From the NCBI RefSeq assembly GCF_024753285.1, contig NZ_JANUGW010000001.1, positions 248,001-312,000 on the forward strand: DNA of 64,000 bases, in the 5' to 3' direction. The position numbers and the translations under genes are program-made. Shown in pieces: positions 26,916 to 35,773 of the stretch (position 1 is the first letter of the stretch; each line of letters opens with the position of its first letter). The notes under the pieces were generated by a model. The model did no database searches and was not told the origin of the DNA. It saw nothing but the letters and a program-made list of their open reading frames with translations. This DNA comes from Massilia pinisoli. GTDB lineage: Bacteria > Pseudomonadota > Gammaproteobacteria > Burkholderiales > Burkholderiaceae_D.

Positions 26916-29321
26916 GTGGATGACCATAACGACGGCAAGCGCTGGGACGGGCGCGAACGCCGCATGATCGACCGCGCGGGTGCCCGCGCCAGGGAAGCCT
27001 ATGCACGGGCGCACGGCCACCTGATGACGAAACCGCCGCACGTGCGCTGGCTGTACATCGCGGCAGGCTTGTTCCTGTTGCTCGTCACCCTGTTCGCACT
27101 GTGGATCGCGCTGCTGTTCCCGCTGACACCCGGCATCGAGGACGTCAGGCAGGCGCGCGTGGCGCGGCCCACGGTCGTCGTCTCCGCGGACGGCCGCCAG
27201 CTGGCCAGCTTCGAGCAGGGCGTGCAGATGAAGGTGCCGTTGTCGCAGGTGTCGCCGAACGTCGTCAACGCCCTCATCGCGACGGAAGACCACCGCTTCT
27301 ACGACCACCACGGCGTCGATTTCACCCGCATCGGCGGCGCGCTCGTCGCCAGCCTGAAGGGCGATCCGCAGGGCGGCTCGACGATCACGCAGCAGCTGGC
27401 GCGCAATATGTTCCGCGACGAGATCGGGCGGGCGCGCAACATCAACCGCAAGCTGAAGGAACTCATCACCGCGTTCAAGATCGAGAACACGTACAGCAAG
27501 CCGGAAATCCTCGAAGCCTACCTGAACACCGTGCCGTTCCTGTACAACACATATGGCATCGAGGCAGCGGCGCACACGTACTTCAACAAGACGGCGGCCC
27601 AGCTCAACGAAACGGAAGCGGCCACGCTCGTCGGCATGTTGAAGGGCACGGCCTACTACAACCCCGTGACGAATCCAGAGCGCTCGCTGGCGCGGCGCAA
27701 CGTCGTGCTGGGACAGATGCTGAAGGCGGGCGTGTTCGACGAGGCGAAATACCGCCAGCTCCTCAAGCGCCCGCTGCGCGTGCACTTCGCGCGCCTGGCC
27801 GAGCACACGGGCCGCGACGACCATTTCACGGCGTACGTGCGGCGCTGGCTCGTCGAGTGGGCCGACAAGAACGACGCCGACCTGCAGCAGGACGGCCTCG
27901 TCGTGCAGACGACGCTCGACTACGACCTGCAGCAGGCCGCACTGCAGGCCGTCAAGACGCAGGCCGGCGCGCTGCAGGCCATCGCGGACGTCGACTGGGC
28001 CCACTCGTGGCCCATCAACGCGACGACCACGCAGACGTATGTCGACATGCGCGCGAACGTGAACCCGTTTGAATACTACTGGTCGTCGCACGGCGAGCTG
28101 CTCGAGACGTTCATCCGCGAATCGGCCGATTACCGCAAAGCCGTGGACGGCGGCGAGAATCCCGTCGCGGCGCTGAAGCGCCTGAAGGCCGACCGCAATT
28201 TCATGCGCCAGTTGAAGGCCTCGAAGTCGCGCCTGGAGGCGGGTTTCCTCGCGATGGATCCGAACACGGGCGAGATCAAGGCCTGGGTCGGCAGCCGCGA
28301 CTTCGAGCGGGAACAGTACGACCACGTGTCGCAGGCCGCGCGCCAGCCCGGCTCCACATTCAAGCCCATCGTCTACGCGGCCGCGCTGGAAAAAGGCATC
28401 GCCCCCGACCACCCTTATCTCGATGCCGTCACGACGATCCGCTTTGCCGACGGCACCGAGTGGCGCCCGACGGACAACAGCGGCACGACGGGGCGCCAGC
28501 TCACGCTGCGCGATGGCCTCGTCTACTCGAAGAACACGATCACGGCGCAGGTCGTGCGCGACATCGGCGTGGCGCCCGTCGTCAAACTCGCGCAGGACCT
28601 GGGTGTCCGCACGAGCAAACTGGCGAAGGTGCCGTCGATCGCGCTGGGCACGAGTCCGGTCACCTTGCTCGAGATGGTCAACGCGTATTCGACGATCGCG
28701 GCGCAAGGCGAGTACCGCAAGCCTGTGTTCGTGCGCCGCATCACGGACCGCAACGGCCAGGTCATCGCCGACTTCGGGCAGCAGACGCCGCAGCGCGTGC
28801 TGTCGCAGGAATCCGCGGTGACGTTGATCGACATGATGCGCGGCGTGATCAACCGCGGTACGGGCACGGGCATCCGCTACCGCTTCGGCATCACGGCCGA
28901 CGTCGCGGGCAAGACCGGGACCACGCAGAACAACGCGGACGCGTGGTTCATCATGATGCACCCGAACCTCGTCGCGGGCGCGTGGGTCGGCTTCAACGAC
29001 AACCGCGTGACGATGCGCTCCAACTACTGGGGGCAGGGCGGCCACAGCGCCATCCTGCTCGTCGGAGACTTCTTCAAGTCGGTGCTTGGCAGCGGCAAGA
29101 TCAGTGCGGACGCCCTGTTCCCCGGCGGGCACAAGCCCGAACCGGTGATCCGCCATGACGAAGCGCCGCCGGAAGAGGACATGGACGAGGGCGGCGACAT
29201 GCAGCAGGAAGGCGGCCCGCCGGCCGATACGCCGCAGCCGCCGGACAACGAGCCGCCGGCCCCGCCGCAGCCGGACCAGCAGCCGGAAGGCATCACACTG
29301 CCGCCGCCGAACGACGCGTAG
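26916..29321 (+). CDS. Class A penicillin-binding protein (PBP1-type transglycosylase/transpeptidase)
   Basis: The protein has 801 residues. A membrane helix lies at about 46-69. The GT51 transglycosylase domain (about 85-265) has catalytic Glu124 in ATEDHRFYDHHG and GGSTITQQLARNMF. The transpeptidase domain carries Ser480-x-x-Lys483 (GSTFKP), SKN at 538-540 and KTGT at 666-669. It polymerises and cross-links murein at the inner membrane. The C-terminal tail is rich in proline and acid residues (from about 745). The GTG at 26916 is favoured by AGGA eight bases upstream. Confidence 0.93.
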   Translation: MDDHNDGKRWDGRERRMIDRAGARAREAYARAHGHLMTKPPHVRWLYIAAGLFLLLVTLFALWIALLFPLTPGIEDVRQARVARPTVVVSADGRQLASFEQGVQMKVPLSQVSPNVVNALIATEDHRFYDHHGVDFTRIGGALVASLKGDPQGGSTITQQLARNMFRDEIGRARNINRKLKELITAFKIENTYSKPEILEAYLNTVPFLYNTYGIEAAAHTYFNKTAAQLNETEAATLVGMLKGTAYYNPVTNPERSLARRNVVLGQMLKAGVFDEAKYRQLLKRPLRVHFARLAEHTGRDDHFTAYVRRWLVEWADKNDADLQQDGLVVQTTLDYDLQQAALQAVKTQAGALQAIADVDWAHSWPINATTTQTYVDMRANVNPFEYYWSSHGELLETFIRESADYRKAVDGGENPVAALKRLKADRNFMRQLKASKSRLEAGFLAMDPNTGEIKAWVGSRDFEREQYDHVSQAARQPGSTFKPIVYAAALEKGIAPDHPYLDAVTTIRFADGTEWRPTDNSGTTGRQLTLRDGLVYSKNTITAQVVRDIGVAPVVKLAQDLGVRTSKLAKVPSIALGTSPVTLLEMVNAYSTIAAQGEYRKPVFVRRITDRNGQVIADFGQQTPQRVLSQESAVTLIDMMRGVINRGTGTGIRYRFGITADVAGKTGTTQNNADAWFIMMHPNLVAGAWVGFNDNRVTMRSNYWGQGGHSAILLVGDFFKSVLGSGKISADALFPGGHKPEPVIRHDEAPPEEDMDEGGDMQQEGGPPADTPQPPDNEPPAPPQPDQQPEGITLPPPNDA

Positions 29322-29364
29322 CGTTCAAACCGAACAAGATTGGCCGCGACCGCGCACATGCCGG

Positions 29365-29398
29365 TTGGACGCGTGGACGGGGGACCCGTCCACCCTAC
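29365..29398 (-). repeat. Single REP unit overlapping the end of the SDR gene
   Basis: On the minus strand this 34-base unit reads GTAGGGTGGACGG, a five-base loop and CCGTCCACGCGTCCAA. It is the same family as the pair at 2543-2657, and only the loop bases differ. Its TAG (29397-29395) is the stop codon of the SDR gene. It lies 43 bases after the penicillin-binding protein stop, between two convergent genes, a common position for REPs. Confidence 0.8.
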
Positions 29399-30252
29399 AA
29401 GATCGGGGTGCCGCCGGTCACCGGCACCCGCGCGCCCGAGATGTAACTGGCCTCGTCCGATGCCAGCAGCACATACACGGGCGCCACTTCCGCCGGCTGG
29501 CCCGGCCGCTTCATGGGCGCCTGCTGGCCGAAGCTCGCCACCTGATCGGGTGGCATCGTCGACGGAATGAGCGGCGTCCAGATCGGCCCGGGCGCCACCG
29601 AATTCACGCGGATCCCTTTCTCGGCCAGCAACTGCGCGAGGCCCGCCGTGAAATTGGCGATCGCGCCTTTCGTCGTCGCGTACGCGAGCAACGTAGGCTT
29701 CGGGTTGTCCGAGTTGATGGACGTCGTGTTGACGATGCTCGACCCAGGCTTCATGTGCTTCACGGCCGCTTTGCAGAGGTGGAACATCGCCGTGATGTTG
29801 ACGGCGAACGTACGGTCCCATTCGTCGTCCGGGATCTCGTCCAGAGAGTTGCGCGTCATCTGGAACGCGGCATTGTTGACGAGGACGTCGATGCGGCCGA
29901 ACTCCTTGACGGCGCGGTCGACGATGGCGCGGCAATGGGCCGGGTCGGCGATGTCGCCCGGGACCAATACGGCCTTGCGTCCCGCGTCGCGCACGAGGCG
30001 CTCCGTCGTCCGCGCGTCCTCGTGTTCGTCCAGGTAGGAGATCAAGACGTCGGCCCCCTCGCGCGCGAAGGCGAGGGCGACGGCGCGGCCGATGCCGCTG
30101 TCGCCGCCCGTGATCACGGTGACCTTGCCGGCGAGCCGGCCATGGCCGACGTAGCTCGTCTCGCCATGGTCGGCCTGCGGGGTGAGCGCGGCTTCGTGGC
30201 CGGGCGGGGTTTGTTGTTGCGGGGGCTGTTGGCGCTGCTGTTCTGCGGGCAT
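29395..30252 (-). CDS. SDR-family oxidoreductase, stress-associated type
   Basis: The protein has 285 residues. The first 40 are rich in glutamine and proline (QQRQQPPQQQTPPG). The Rossmann fold starts at about 44, with the cofactor motif TGGDSGIG. The catalytic set is a serine in TTSINSDNP and YATTK. It resembles the NADP-linked stress dehydrogenases of the YghA/YhdF type. The substrate is unknown. AGGAGG precedes the ATG at 30252. The stop codon is formed by the REP at 29365-29398, so the C-terminus may have been set by that insertion. It ends RVPVTGGTPIL, near the normal family end. Confidence 0.88.
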   Translation of the reverse strand: MPAEQQRQQPPQQQTPPGHEAALTPQADHGETSYVGHGRLAGKVTVITGGDSGIGRAVALAFAREGADVLISYLDEHEDARTTERLVRDAGRKAVLVPGDIADPAHCRAIVDRAVKEFGRIDVLVNNAAFQMTRNSLDEIPDDEWDRTFAVNITAMFHLCKAAVKHMKPGSSIVNTTSINSDNPKPTLLAYATTKGAIANFTAGLAQLLAEKGIRVNSVAPGPIWTPLIPSTMPPDQVASFGQQAPMKRPGQPAEVAPVYVLLASDEASYISGARVPVTGGTPIL

Positions 30253-30326
30253 CGTGACCTCCTCGAAAAACGTGGAGCCACGGATTCTAGGCGGGGACGC
30301 CGGCACGCGGCGTCCCGTTCCGCTGG

Positions 30327-31445
30327 TCAATGCATCGGCCGGACCTGGCGCCCGTCGGGACGGCGCGTGTCGCCGTCGTTGGCCGCAGGTTCGTGCACGA
30401 GCAATTCCTGCGCGCGCGGCGCCGTCGAGATGCCCATCTCGCGCAGCATGCGCATCGTCTCCAGCAGCACGTCTTGCTGGGTGCCCAGGAACAGCGCGTA
30501 GTTCGCGTCGGACAGGTTGTAGACGATGTCGTATTCCAGGTAGTTCTGGTCCATCGTCGTCAGGCTCACGTGGTCCAGCTTCACCTTGTCCTTCGCGCCG
30601 ATGATGGCGGACAGCCGCTCCGGCACCTGGGCCGCCAGGTCGGCCGGCGTGGCCGGGTTCACGCGCAAGGTGTACTGCACGCGGCGCGTGTTCTGGCGCT
30701 TGAAATTGTGCACGGTCTTGCGCAGGAGTTCCGCGTTGGCGATGACGATCTGCTCGCCGGACAGCGCGCGGATCCGCGTCGTCTTGAGGCCCACGTGCTC
30801 GATCGTGCCGAAGAATTCCGGCACCGAGATGGCGTCACCGACCTCGAACGGCTTGTCGGTGGCGATCGCGAGCGACGCGAACAGGTCGCCCAGGATGTTC
30901 TGCACCGCGAGCGCGACGGCGACGCCGCCGATGCCGAGGCTCGCGACGAACGTCGTCACGTTGATGCCCAGGTTGGACAGCATCGCCAGCAGGAACACGG
31001 TCCACACGCTCCATTGCAGCGCCCAGATCACGAGGGTGTGCGCGACCGTCACCTGCTCGTCTTCGAGGCCGCGGCCGTGCACGCGGAAATAGCGGCGCGC
31101 CGTCACGGCGATCGCGTGGTGCAGGTACACGGCCAGCTGCGCGCCCAGCGTGATGAACCACAGGTGGCCGATGCGCTGGTCCCACGGGGGCGGCAGGTCG
31201 AGGAGCGACGCGCCGATCAGCAGCGACGTGGCGACGATCGCGAGGTTGCTCGTGCGCGCGATCGTGTGGCGCAATACGTCGACGATGGGCTTGTGGGCAC
31301 GCGGGCCGTCCAGCTGGTCGAGCTTGCGGCGGACCAGGTGCACGGCGCCGTGGATGGCGACGAAGCTCACGACGGCCGCCGCGAGCGCGATGGACGCATC
31401 GGTCCAGCTGATGGCGAGACCGGCAACATAAGTGCGAAGAGTCAT
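30327..31445 (-). CDS. MscS-family mechanosensitive channel
   Basis: The protein has 372 residues. Four or five membrane helices fill the first 190 residues. The pore helix and following beta domain are typical: GIGGVAVALAVQNILGDLFA, then DKPFEVGDAI and the VGLKTTRIRALSGEQ strand. It releases solutes during osmotic downshock. AAGGAGCCC precedes the ATG. A paralogue with the same architecture lies at 55746-56870. The short DUF3606 gene lies upstream on the same strand, and the SDR gene lies downstream. Confidence 0.9.
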   Translation of the reverse strand: MTLRTYVAGLAISWTDASIALAAAVVSFVAIHGAVHLVRRKLDQLDGPRAHKPIVDVLRHTIARTSNLAIVATSLLIGASLLDLPPPWDQRIGHLWFITLGAQLAVYLHHAIAVTARRYFRVHGRGLEDEQVTVAHTLVIWALQWSVWTVFLLAMLSNLGINVTTFVASLGIGGVAVALAVQNILGDLFASLAIATDKPFEVGDAISVPEFFGTIEHVGLKTTRIRALSGEQIVIANAELLRKTVHNFKRQNTRRVQYTLRVNPATPADLAAQVPERLSAIIGAKDKVKLDHVSLTTMDQNYLEYDIVYNLSDANYALFLGTQQDVLLETMRMLREMGISTAPRAQELLVHEPAANDGDTRRPDGRQVRPMH

Positions 31446-31588
31446 TGGGCTCCTTTCGGAAGGCGTTCAGGGGAGCGAGAGACGGCGCCAGGGTACGCGC
31501 GGCCGCGCAACGCCCGTGGGCATTGCCCCGTCCGGTGGCGGAGAAGCGGGGTGGCGACGGCGCGTGCGGGAGCCGCGCCGCGCGTCGG

Positions 31589-31774
31589 TCAGTGACGGGT
31601 GGCGGAGATGTGCTGGCGCACGGCGTCGGCGCTGTTGCCGGCTTCCTTGACGGCCTTGGCCAGCTCTTCCTCGGTGACGCCCAGTTCCTTCGTCCAGTAC
31701 TGGACTTCCCATTTCTCGTGCATGTTGATGCGCGAACGGTCTTGCCCACCGCGGTTCTGCAGATTGTCGGACAT
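31589..31774 (-). CDS. DUF3606 small protein
   Basis: The protein has 61 residues, starting MSDNLQNRGGQDRSRINMHE and followed by VQYWTKELGVTEEELAKAV, the usual DUF3606 form. The family is common in soil proteobacteria and its function is unknown. AAGGAGG lies six bases before the ATG at 31774. The mechanosensitive-channel gene follows 143 bases downstream on the same strand. Confidence 0.88.
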   Translation of the reverse strand: MSDNLQNRGGQDRSRINMHEKWEVQYWTKELGVTEEELAKAVKEAGNSADAVRQHISATRH

Positions 31775-31972
31775 GATGGCCTCCTTGGTCGGAATGAGCG
31801 CAGGATGCCAGGGGGCGTGGCCGTATTCCGTTCGGTGTTTCACGCTGCGGGAACATGACACGCATGTATTTTCGCCATTCGGCCGGCAAACTGCCTGTCG
31901 CGGGTTGCTCCGGGCTTACGGCAGCAGGGGGTTTTGTTGTAGGCTAGCGCGATCGACAACCAGGAGACTTGC

Positions 31973-32296
31973 ATGACGAAGCCTTACGACACCGCCCAGC
32001 CCGAACGCAGCGCCATCGACGCGCTGCCGGGGGTGGTCGCCCTCGATTTCGGTACGAACTGGTGCGGCTATTGCCAGGCCGCAGCCAGCCACATCGACGC
32101 CGCGCTGGCGCCGTACGCCGGCGTGCAACATATCAAGGTCGAGGACGGCCCCGGCCGCAAGCTGGGCCGTTCGTTCAAGGTCAAGCTGTGGCCCACCGTC
32201 GTCGTGCTCAAGGATGGCCAGGAAGTCGCGCGCGTCGTGCGTCCGGTCGACAGCCGCGAGCTGGCCGACGCGCTGACCCAGGCCGGTGCCGCATGA
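31973..32296 (+). CDS. Thioredoxin-family protein with CGYC active site
   Basis: The protein has 107 residues with no signal peptide, so it is cytosolic. The active site is WCGYC, with cysteines at 31 and 34, rather than the CGPC of classic thioredoxin. That change usually shifts redox potential toward more oxidising. The cis-proline is in KLWPTVVVL. AGGAG precedes the ATG. The gene overlaps the MHS transporter start by four bases (ATGA), so the two are translated together. Confidence 0.88.
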   Translation: MTKPYDTAQPERSAIDALPGVVALDFGTNWCGYCQAAASHIDAALAPYAGVQHIKVEDGPGRKLGRSFKVKLWPTVVVLKDGQEVARVVRPVDSRELADALTQAGAA

Positions 32297-33594
32297 GCGG
32301 GGCCGCCACGCACGCGCCCGCGCGGAACCGGCCGGCGACCGTCCTGTTCGCCAGCCTGATCGGCACCACGATCGAATTCTTCGACTTCTACATCTACGCC
32401 ACCGCCGCCGTGCTCGTGTTCCCGAAGCTGTTCTTCCCCGCCGGGGACGCCGCCGCGGCCACCTTGCAATCGCTGGCGACGTTCGCCATCGCGTTTTTCG
32501 CGCGCCCCGTCGGCTCGGCCGTGTTCGGCCATTTCGGCGACCGTGTCGGCCGCAAGGCCACGCTCGTCGCAGCGCTGCTCACGATGGGCCTGTCGACCGT
32601 CGTGATCGGCCTGCTGCCCACCTATGCCACGATCGGCACGGCGGCGCCGCTGCTGCTCGCACTGTGCCGCTTCGGCCAGGGCCTCGGCCTCGGCGGCGAA
32701 TGGGGCGGCGCCGTCCTGTTGGCGACGGAAAACGCGCCTCCGGGCAAGCGCGCCTGGTACGGCATGTTCCCGCAGCTGGGCGCGCCGATCGGCTTCTTCC
32801 TGTCGAGTGGCGTGTTCCTGCTGCTGTCCGGCACGCTCAGCGACGCCGAGTTTCTCCGCTACGGCTGGCGCATCCCGTTCCTGGCCAGCAGCCTGCTCGT
32901 GCTCGTCGGGCTATACGTCCGCCTGAAGATCACGGAAACGCCGGACTTCCAGGCCGTCCTCGACCGCAACGAGCGCGTGAAGCTGCCGGTCGCCGCCGTG
33001 TTCGCCGACCATCCGCGCGCACTCGTGCTGGGCACGCTGGCCGCGCTCGCCACGTTCGTCGTCTTCTACCTGATGACCGTGTTCGCCCTGAGCTGGGGCA
33101 CGTCCGCGCTCGGCTATTCGCGCCAGACGTTCCTGCTACTGCAGCTGGGCGCGATCGTCTTCTTCGGCCTCACGATTCCCATCGCGGCCGTGCTGGCGGA
33201 CCGCCACGGGCGCCGCGCAGCGATGATCCTCGTGTCCGTCGGGCTGGCGCTGTTCGGCCTGCTGTTCGGGCCGATGTTCGGTTCGGGCAAGCTGACGCTC
33301 GTCGCGTTGTTCCTCGTGCTGGGCCAGTGCCTGATCGGCCTCACGTACGGCCCGCTGGGCACGCTGCTGTCGGAACTGTTCCCGCCCGAGGTGCGCTACA
33401 CGGGGGCGTCGCTGACGTTCAACCTGTCCGGCATCCTGGGCGCTTCGCTGGCCCCGTATGTGGCAACATGGCTCGCGACGAACTACGGCCTGCAGACGGT
33501 GGGCTGGTATCTCAGTGCGGCATCCGTCATCAGCCTCGTGGCGCTGCTGTTGACGGCACCGGCGCCCCGGGGCGCCCCGGCCGCCGCGCGCTGA
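32293..33594 (+). CDS. MFS transporter, metabolite:H+ symporter (MHS) type
   Basis: The protein has 433 residues and about 12 membrane helices. MHS hallmarks are GTTIEFFDFYIYATAAVLVFP, the helix 2-3 loop GHFGDRVGRKATLV, GLGGEWGGAVLLATEN and RYTGASLTFNLSG. The nearest named relatives would be ShiA-like or ProP-like carriers, but the substrate is not certain. The ATG at 32293 is fixed by the four-base overlap with the thioredoxin gene. It differs clearly from the transporter at 12126. Confidence 0.88.
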   Translation: MSGAATHAPARNRPATVLFASLIGTTIEFFDFYIYATAAVLVFPKLFFPAGDAAAATLQSLATFAIAFFARPVGSAVFGHFGDRVGRKATLVAALLTMGLSTVVIGLLPTYATIGTAAPLLLALCRFGQGLGLGGEWGGAVLLATENAPPGKRAWYGMFPQLGAPIGFFLSSGVFLLLSGTLSDAEFLRYGWRIPFLASSLLVLVGLYVRLKITETPDFQAVLDRNERVKLPVAAVFADHPRALVLGTLAALATFVVFYLMTVFALSWGTSALGYSRQTFLLLQLGAIVFFGLTIPIAAVLADRHGRRAAMILVSVGLALFGLLFGPMFGSGKLTLVALFLVLGQCLIGLTYGPLGTLLSELFPPEVRYTGASLTFNLSGILGASLAPYVATWLATNYGLQTVGWYLSAASVISLVALLLTAPAPRGAPAAAR

Positions 33595-33616
33595 CGATAA
33601 CGAGACGGGAGGAGCG

Positions 33617-34021
33617 ATGGGACTCTTGGGCGGATGCATGTGCGGCGCGGTGCGCTACGAGGCGGAGGGCGAGCCGTTCCACCCGACGCTATGCCATTGC
33701 GTGGATTGCCGCCGCGCCAGCGGGGCGCCCGCACTCGCATGGTTCAGCGTCCGGCGCGACGCGCTGCACTGGACCCGCGGCACGCCCGCGCTCAATCCGT
33801 CCAGCCCCGGCGTCGAACGGCAGTTCTGCAGCGCGTGCGGCACGCAGCTGACGTGGCGCGGCGCCCATGCACCGGACGAGATCGACGTGACGATGGGGAG
33901 CCTGGACGATCCGAACGCCGTCGCGCCCGCCGACCACACGTACGAGGCGCAGCGCGTGCATTGGTTGTACCTCGCGGACAGCTTGCCGCGTTACCCCAAG
34001 ACACGCGATCAAGCCAAATAG
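33617..34021 (+). CDS. GFA (CENP-V/GFA) family zinc protein
   Basis: The protein has 134 residues. Zinc-binding cysteines appear in the usual order: GCMCGAVRY, CHCVDCRRASG and FCSACGTQL. The family is named after glutathione-dependent formaldehyde-activating enzyme, but most members have no proven activity and several act on small thiol adducts. GGAGGAG precedes the ATG. It follows the MHS transporter gene by 22 bases and may belong to the same transcript. Confidence 0.9.
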   Translation: MGLLGGCMCGAVRYEAEGEPFHPTLCHCVDCRRASGAPALAWFSVRRDALHWTRGTPALNPSSPGVERQFCSACGTQLTWRGAHAPDEIDVTMGSLDDPNAVAPADHTYEAQRVHWLYLADSLPRYPKTRDQAK

Positions 34022-34146
34022 TATTGACGCGGAAGACACACTCATCGGTATCTTTGCAACAAACTTACAATATAGTACATAAGGATGAGCACGAAACGTT
34101 AGCAGATCTATAAAATGGAGTTCCACCCATTTACACGGAGAACTTC

Positions 34147-34635
34147 ATGTTCAAGTCTGTCCTGCGTCTTGCCACCGGTACTGTCCTCTTGTCGGCCGCT
34201 CTGTGCGCGTCCGCCGACTCGGCGACGTACAGGGACTTCAAGGTGTCCGGCGTGCTGCAGGAAATTCCAGGGCCGTCCTCGCGCTGCGCGTCGAATTACG
34301 GCGGCACCATCCTGGGTTATGGCACCAGCACTGTCGGCAAGGTCACGTTCTTGGCCTCCGACTGCATCACGCCGAACGGCGCGACCTATACCTTCAGCGA
34401 CGGCAAGTTCATGGTCACGACCATGACCGGCGAGCTGATTTTTGCAAATTACAGCGGCCAGTTCGTGCCGACGGGCGACGGCGCTAAATACGTATTCAGC
34501 AATGCCACGTTCCAGATCACGGGCGGCACGGGCCGTTACGCGAAGGCGAGCGGCGGCGGCGACTTGACCGGCACCGAGGACCTCGTGACGGGGCAGGGCA
34601 CGCTCCAGCTGTCCGGCACGATCCTGGCGAAGTAA
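34147..34635 (+). CDS. Small secreted protein, possible allene-oxide-cyclase-like barrel
   Basis: The protein has 162 residues with a clear signal peptide (about 1-23, ending CASADS). The mature part is rich in beta-strand, glycine and threonine. The segment ITGGTGRYAKASGGGDLTG resembles the end strands of allene oxide cyclase-like or dirigent-like barrels, but this is a visual match only. Two cysteines (CASNYGG, SDCITP) could form a disulfide. CGGAG precedes the ATG, and an intrinsic terminator follows 10 bases after the stop, so it is a single-gene unit. The function is not known. Confidence 0.75.
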   Translation: MFKSVLRLATGTVLLSAALCASADSATYRDFKVSGVLQEIPGPSSRCASNYGGTILGYGTSTVGKVTFLASDCITPNGATYTFSDGKFMVTTMTGELIFANYSGQFVPTGDGAKYVFSNATFQITGGTGRYAKASGGGDLTGTEDLVTGQGTLQLSGTILAK

Positions 34636-34644
34636 GCGCAGGAG

Positions 34645-34681
34645 AAAAAAAAACGGCCGGGGCGACCCGGCCGTTTTTCTT
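34645..34681. terminator. Bidirectional intrinsic terminator
   Basis: An 8-bp stem (CGGCCGGG pairing with CCCGGCCG, loop GCGA) is flanked by nine A on the left and a T run on the right. It can therefore end both the small secreted-protein gene from the left and the convergent DUF481 gene from the right. Confidence 0.92.
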
Positions 34682-34690
34682 TGCAAGGAC

Positions 34691-35500
34691 TTAGAACGAG
34701 TAGACGAGCGTCAGCGACGTCTGCGTATCCGTGTTCTTCTTCGTTTCCGGCACGTTCGTATCGTTGCGGGCGCTGAACGCCGCCTTCATCTGCATCGTGC
34801 CGTTGATCTTCGTGCTCAGCGCCGTCTCGGCGATCGAGTGCATGTTCGACGTGCCCCGCTCCACGCTGACGCTCTGCGAAAACGCGGCGGACGGGCTCAC
34901 CCGCCAGCGCAGTTGCGCGGCGCCGCGCACGGTCATGCCGGACTCGACGCCGCCGGCCGCATTCTCTCCGTGGAAGTAACCCGGACCCACTTCGACGTCC
35001 ACGGTCTCGTTATCGCGCTTGAGCAATTGGGTGCCGTAACCGACGCCCACCGACGAATAGCGCGTGTACGCGCCAAACTTGTCGTTCACGTGCGAGCCCA
35101 GCAGGAAAGCACGGTTGCCGTCTTCCAGCAGCTTGAACGCCGCCTTCGCGGAGACGGAGTAGCGTTCCGCCGAACGGGTGCGCGTCGTGCTGCCGTCGCC
35201 GTTGTGCGTGACGTCTTCCTTGAAATACCCGCTGAAGATGTACTCGTTGCTCCAGTTGGCCATTTCGTGGCGCGCGTCGATCTTGCCCGTCACGGACGTA
35301 CCTTCGGTGTTGCCCGATGTCGTGATCGCGCCGAGTTCGGCGGAGGTGTACCAGTTGCTGCCTTCCGGTATCGCGGTCGCGGGCGCCTGGGTGAAGTAAC
35401 TGGACGAAGGCACGCTGTCGCCGAGGTCGTCCGGAGCGGCCATCGCCGCTCCCGCGCTGGACAGGGCCAGCACACAAAGCATCAGAGATTTCATGGGCAT
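34691..35500 (-). CDS. DUF481-family outer-membrane beta-barrel protein
   Basis: The protein has 269 residues with a signal peptide (about 1-26, ending GAAMAAP). The mature chain consists of alternating strands such as WYTSAELGAITTSGNTEG and YSSVGVGYGTQLL, and ends in phenylalanine (LTLVYSF), as expected for a barrel. The salt-stress-induced YdiY family belongs to this group. The function is unknown. The ATG at 35500 is chosen over 35494 because AAGG lies upstream at a workable distance. It is a single gene with the bidirectional terminator after it. Confidence 0.8.
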   Translation of the reverse strand: MPMKSLMLCVLALSSAGAAMAAPDDLGDSVPSSSYFTQAPATAIPEGSNWYTSAELGAITTSGNTEGTSVTGKIDARHEMANWSNEYIFSGYFKEDVTHNGDGSTTRTRSAERYSVSAKAAFKLLEDGNRAFLLGSHVNDKFGAYTRYSSVGVGYGTQLLKRDNETVDVEVGPGYFHGENAAGGVESGMTVRGAAQLRWRVSPSAAFSQSVSVERGTSNMHSIAETALSTKINGTMQMKAAFSARNDTNVPETKKNTDTQTSLTLVYSF

Positions 35501-35698
35501 TGGTACGGCTGCCTTCCGTCGCCATCGAAGCGATGCACAGCCTGGGTTCACGGATCGTCTGCCGGGCGAGCTCCGCCGGCGGAGGCGACATTGTAGCCCA
35601 AAGCGCCGCCGGAAATACTTTCGCGCGGAAATTTTACATATTGACGTGCGGGAACGGGTCGAAAGATAATGCAATTGTTAACTAAAGAATGATTGTGT

Positions 35699-35728
35699 TT
35701 GCAATTCCAGGCAAGTGTTGCCTAAAAT
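35699..35728 (+). promoter_or_regulatory. Promoter with embedded palindrome, upstream of the NarL-type regulator
   Basis: TTGCAA (35699-35704) and TAAAAT (35723-35728) are separated by 18 bases and look like a sigma-70 promoter. The spacer holds a perfect inverted repeat, AGGCAA (35709-35714) and TTGCCT (35718-35723), with a three-base centre that touches the -10 element. A protein bound there would block transcription, so autoregulation is possible. Confidence 0.5.
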
Positions 35729-35773
35729 CTCTACTTTGCCGACATACCGGCGTGAATGTATGAAGGAAGCACT

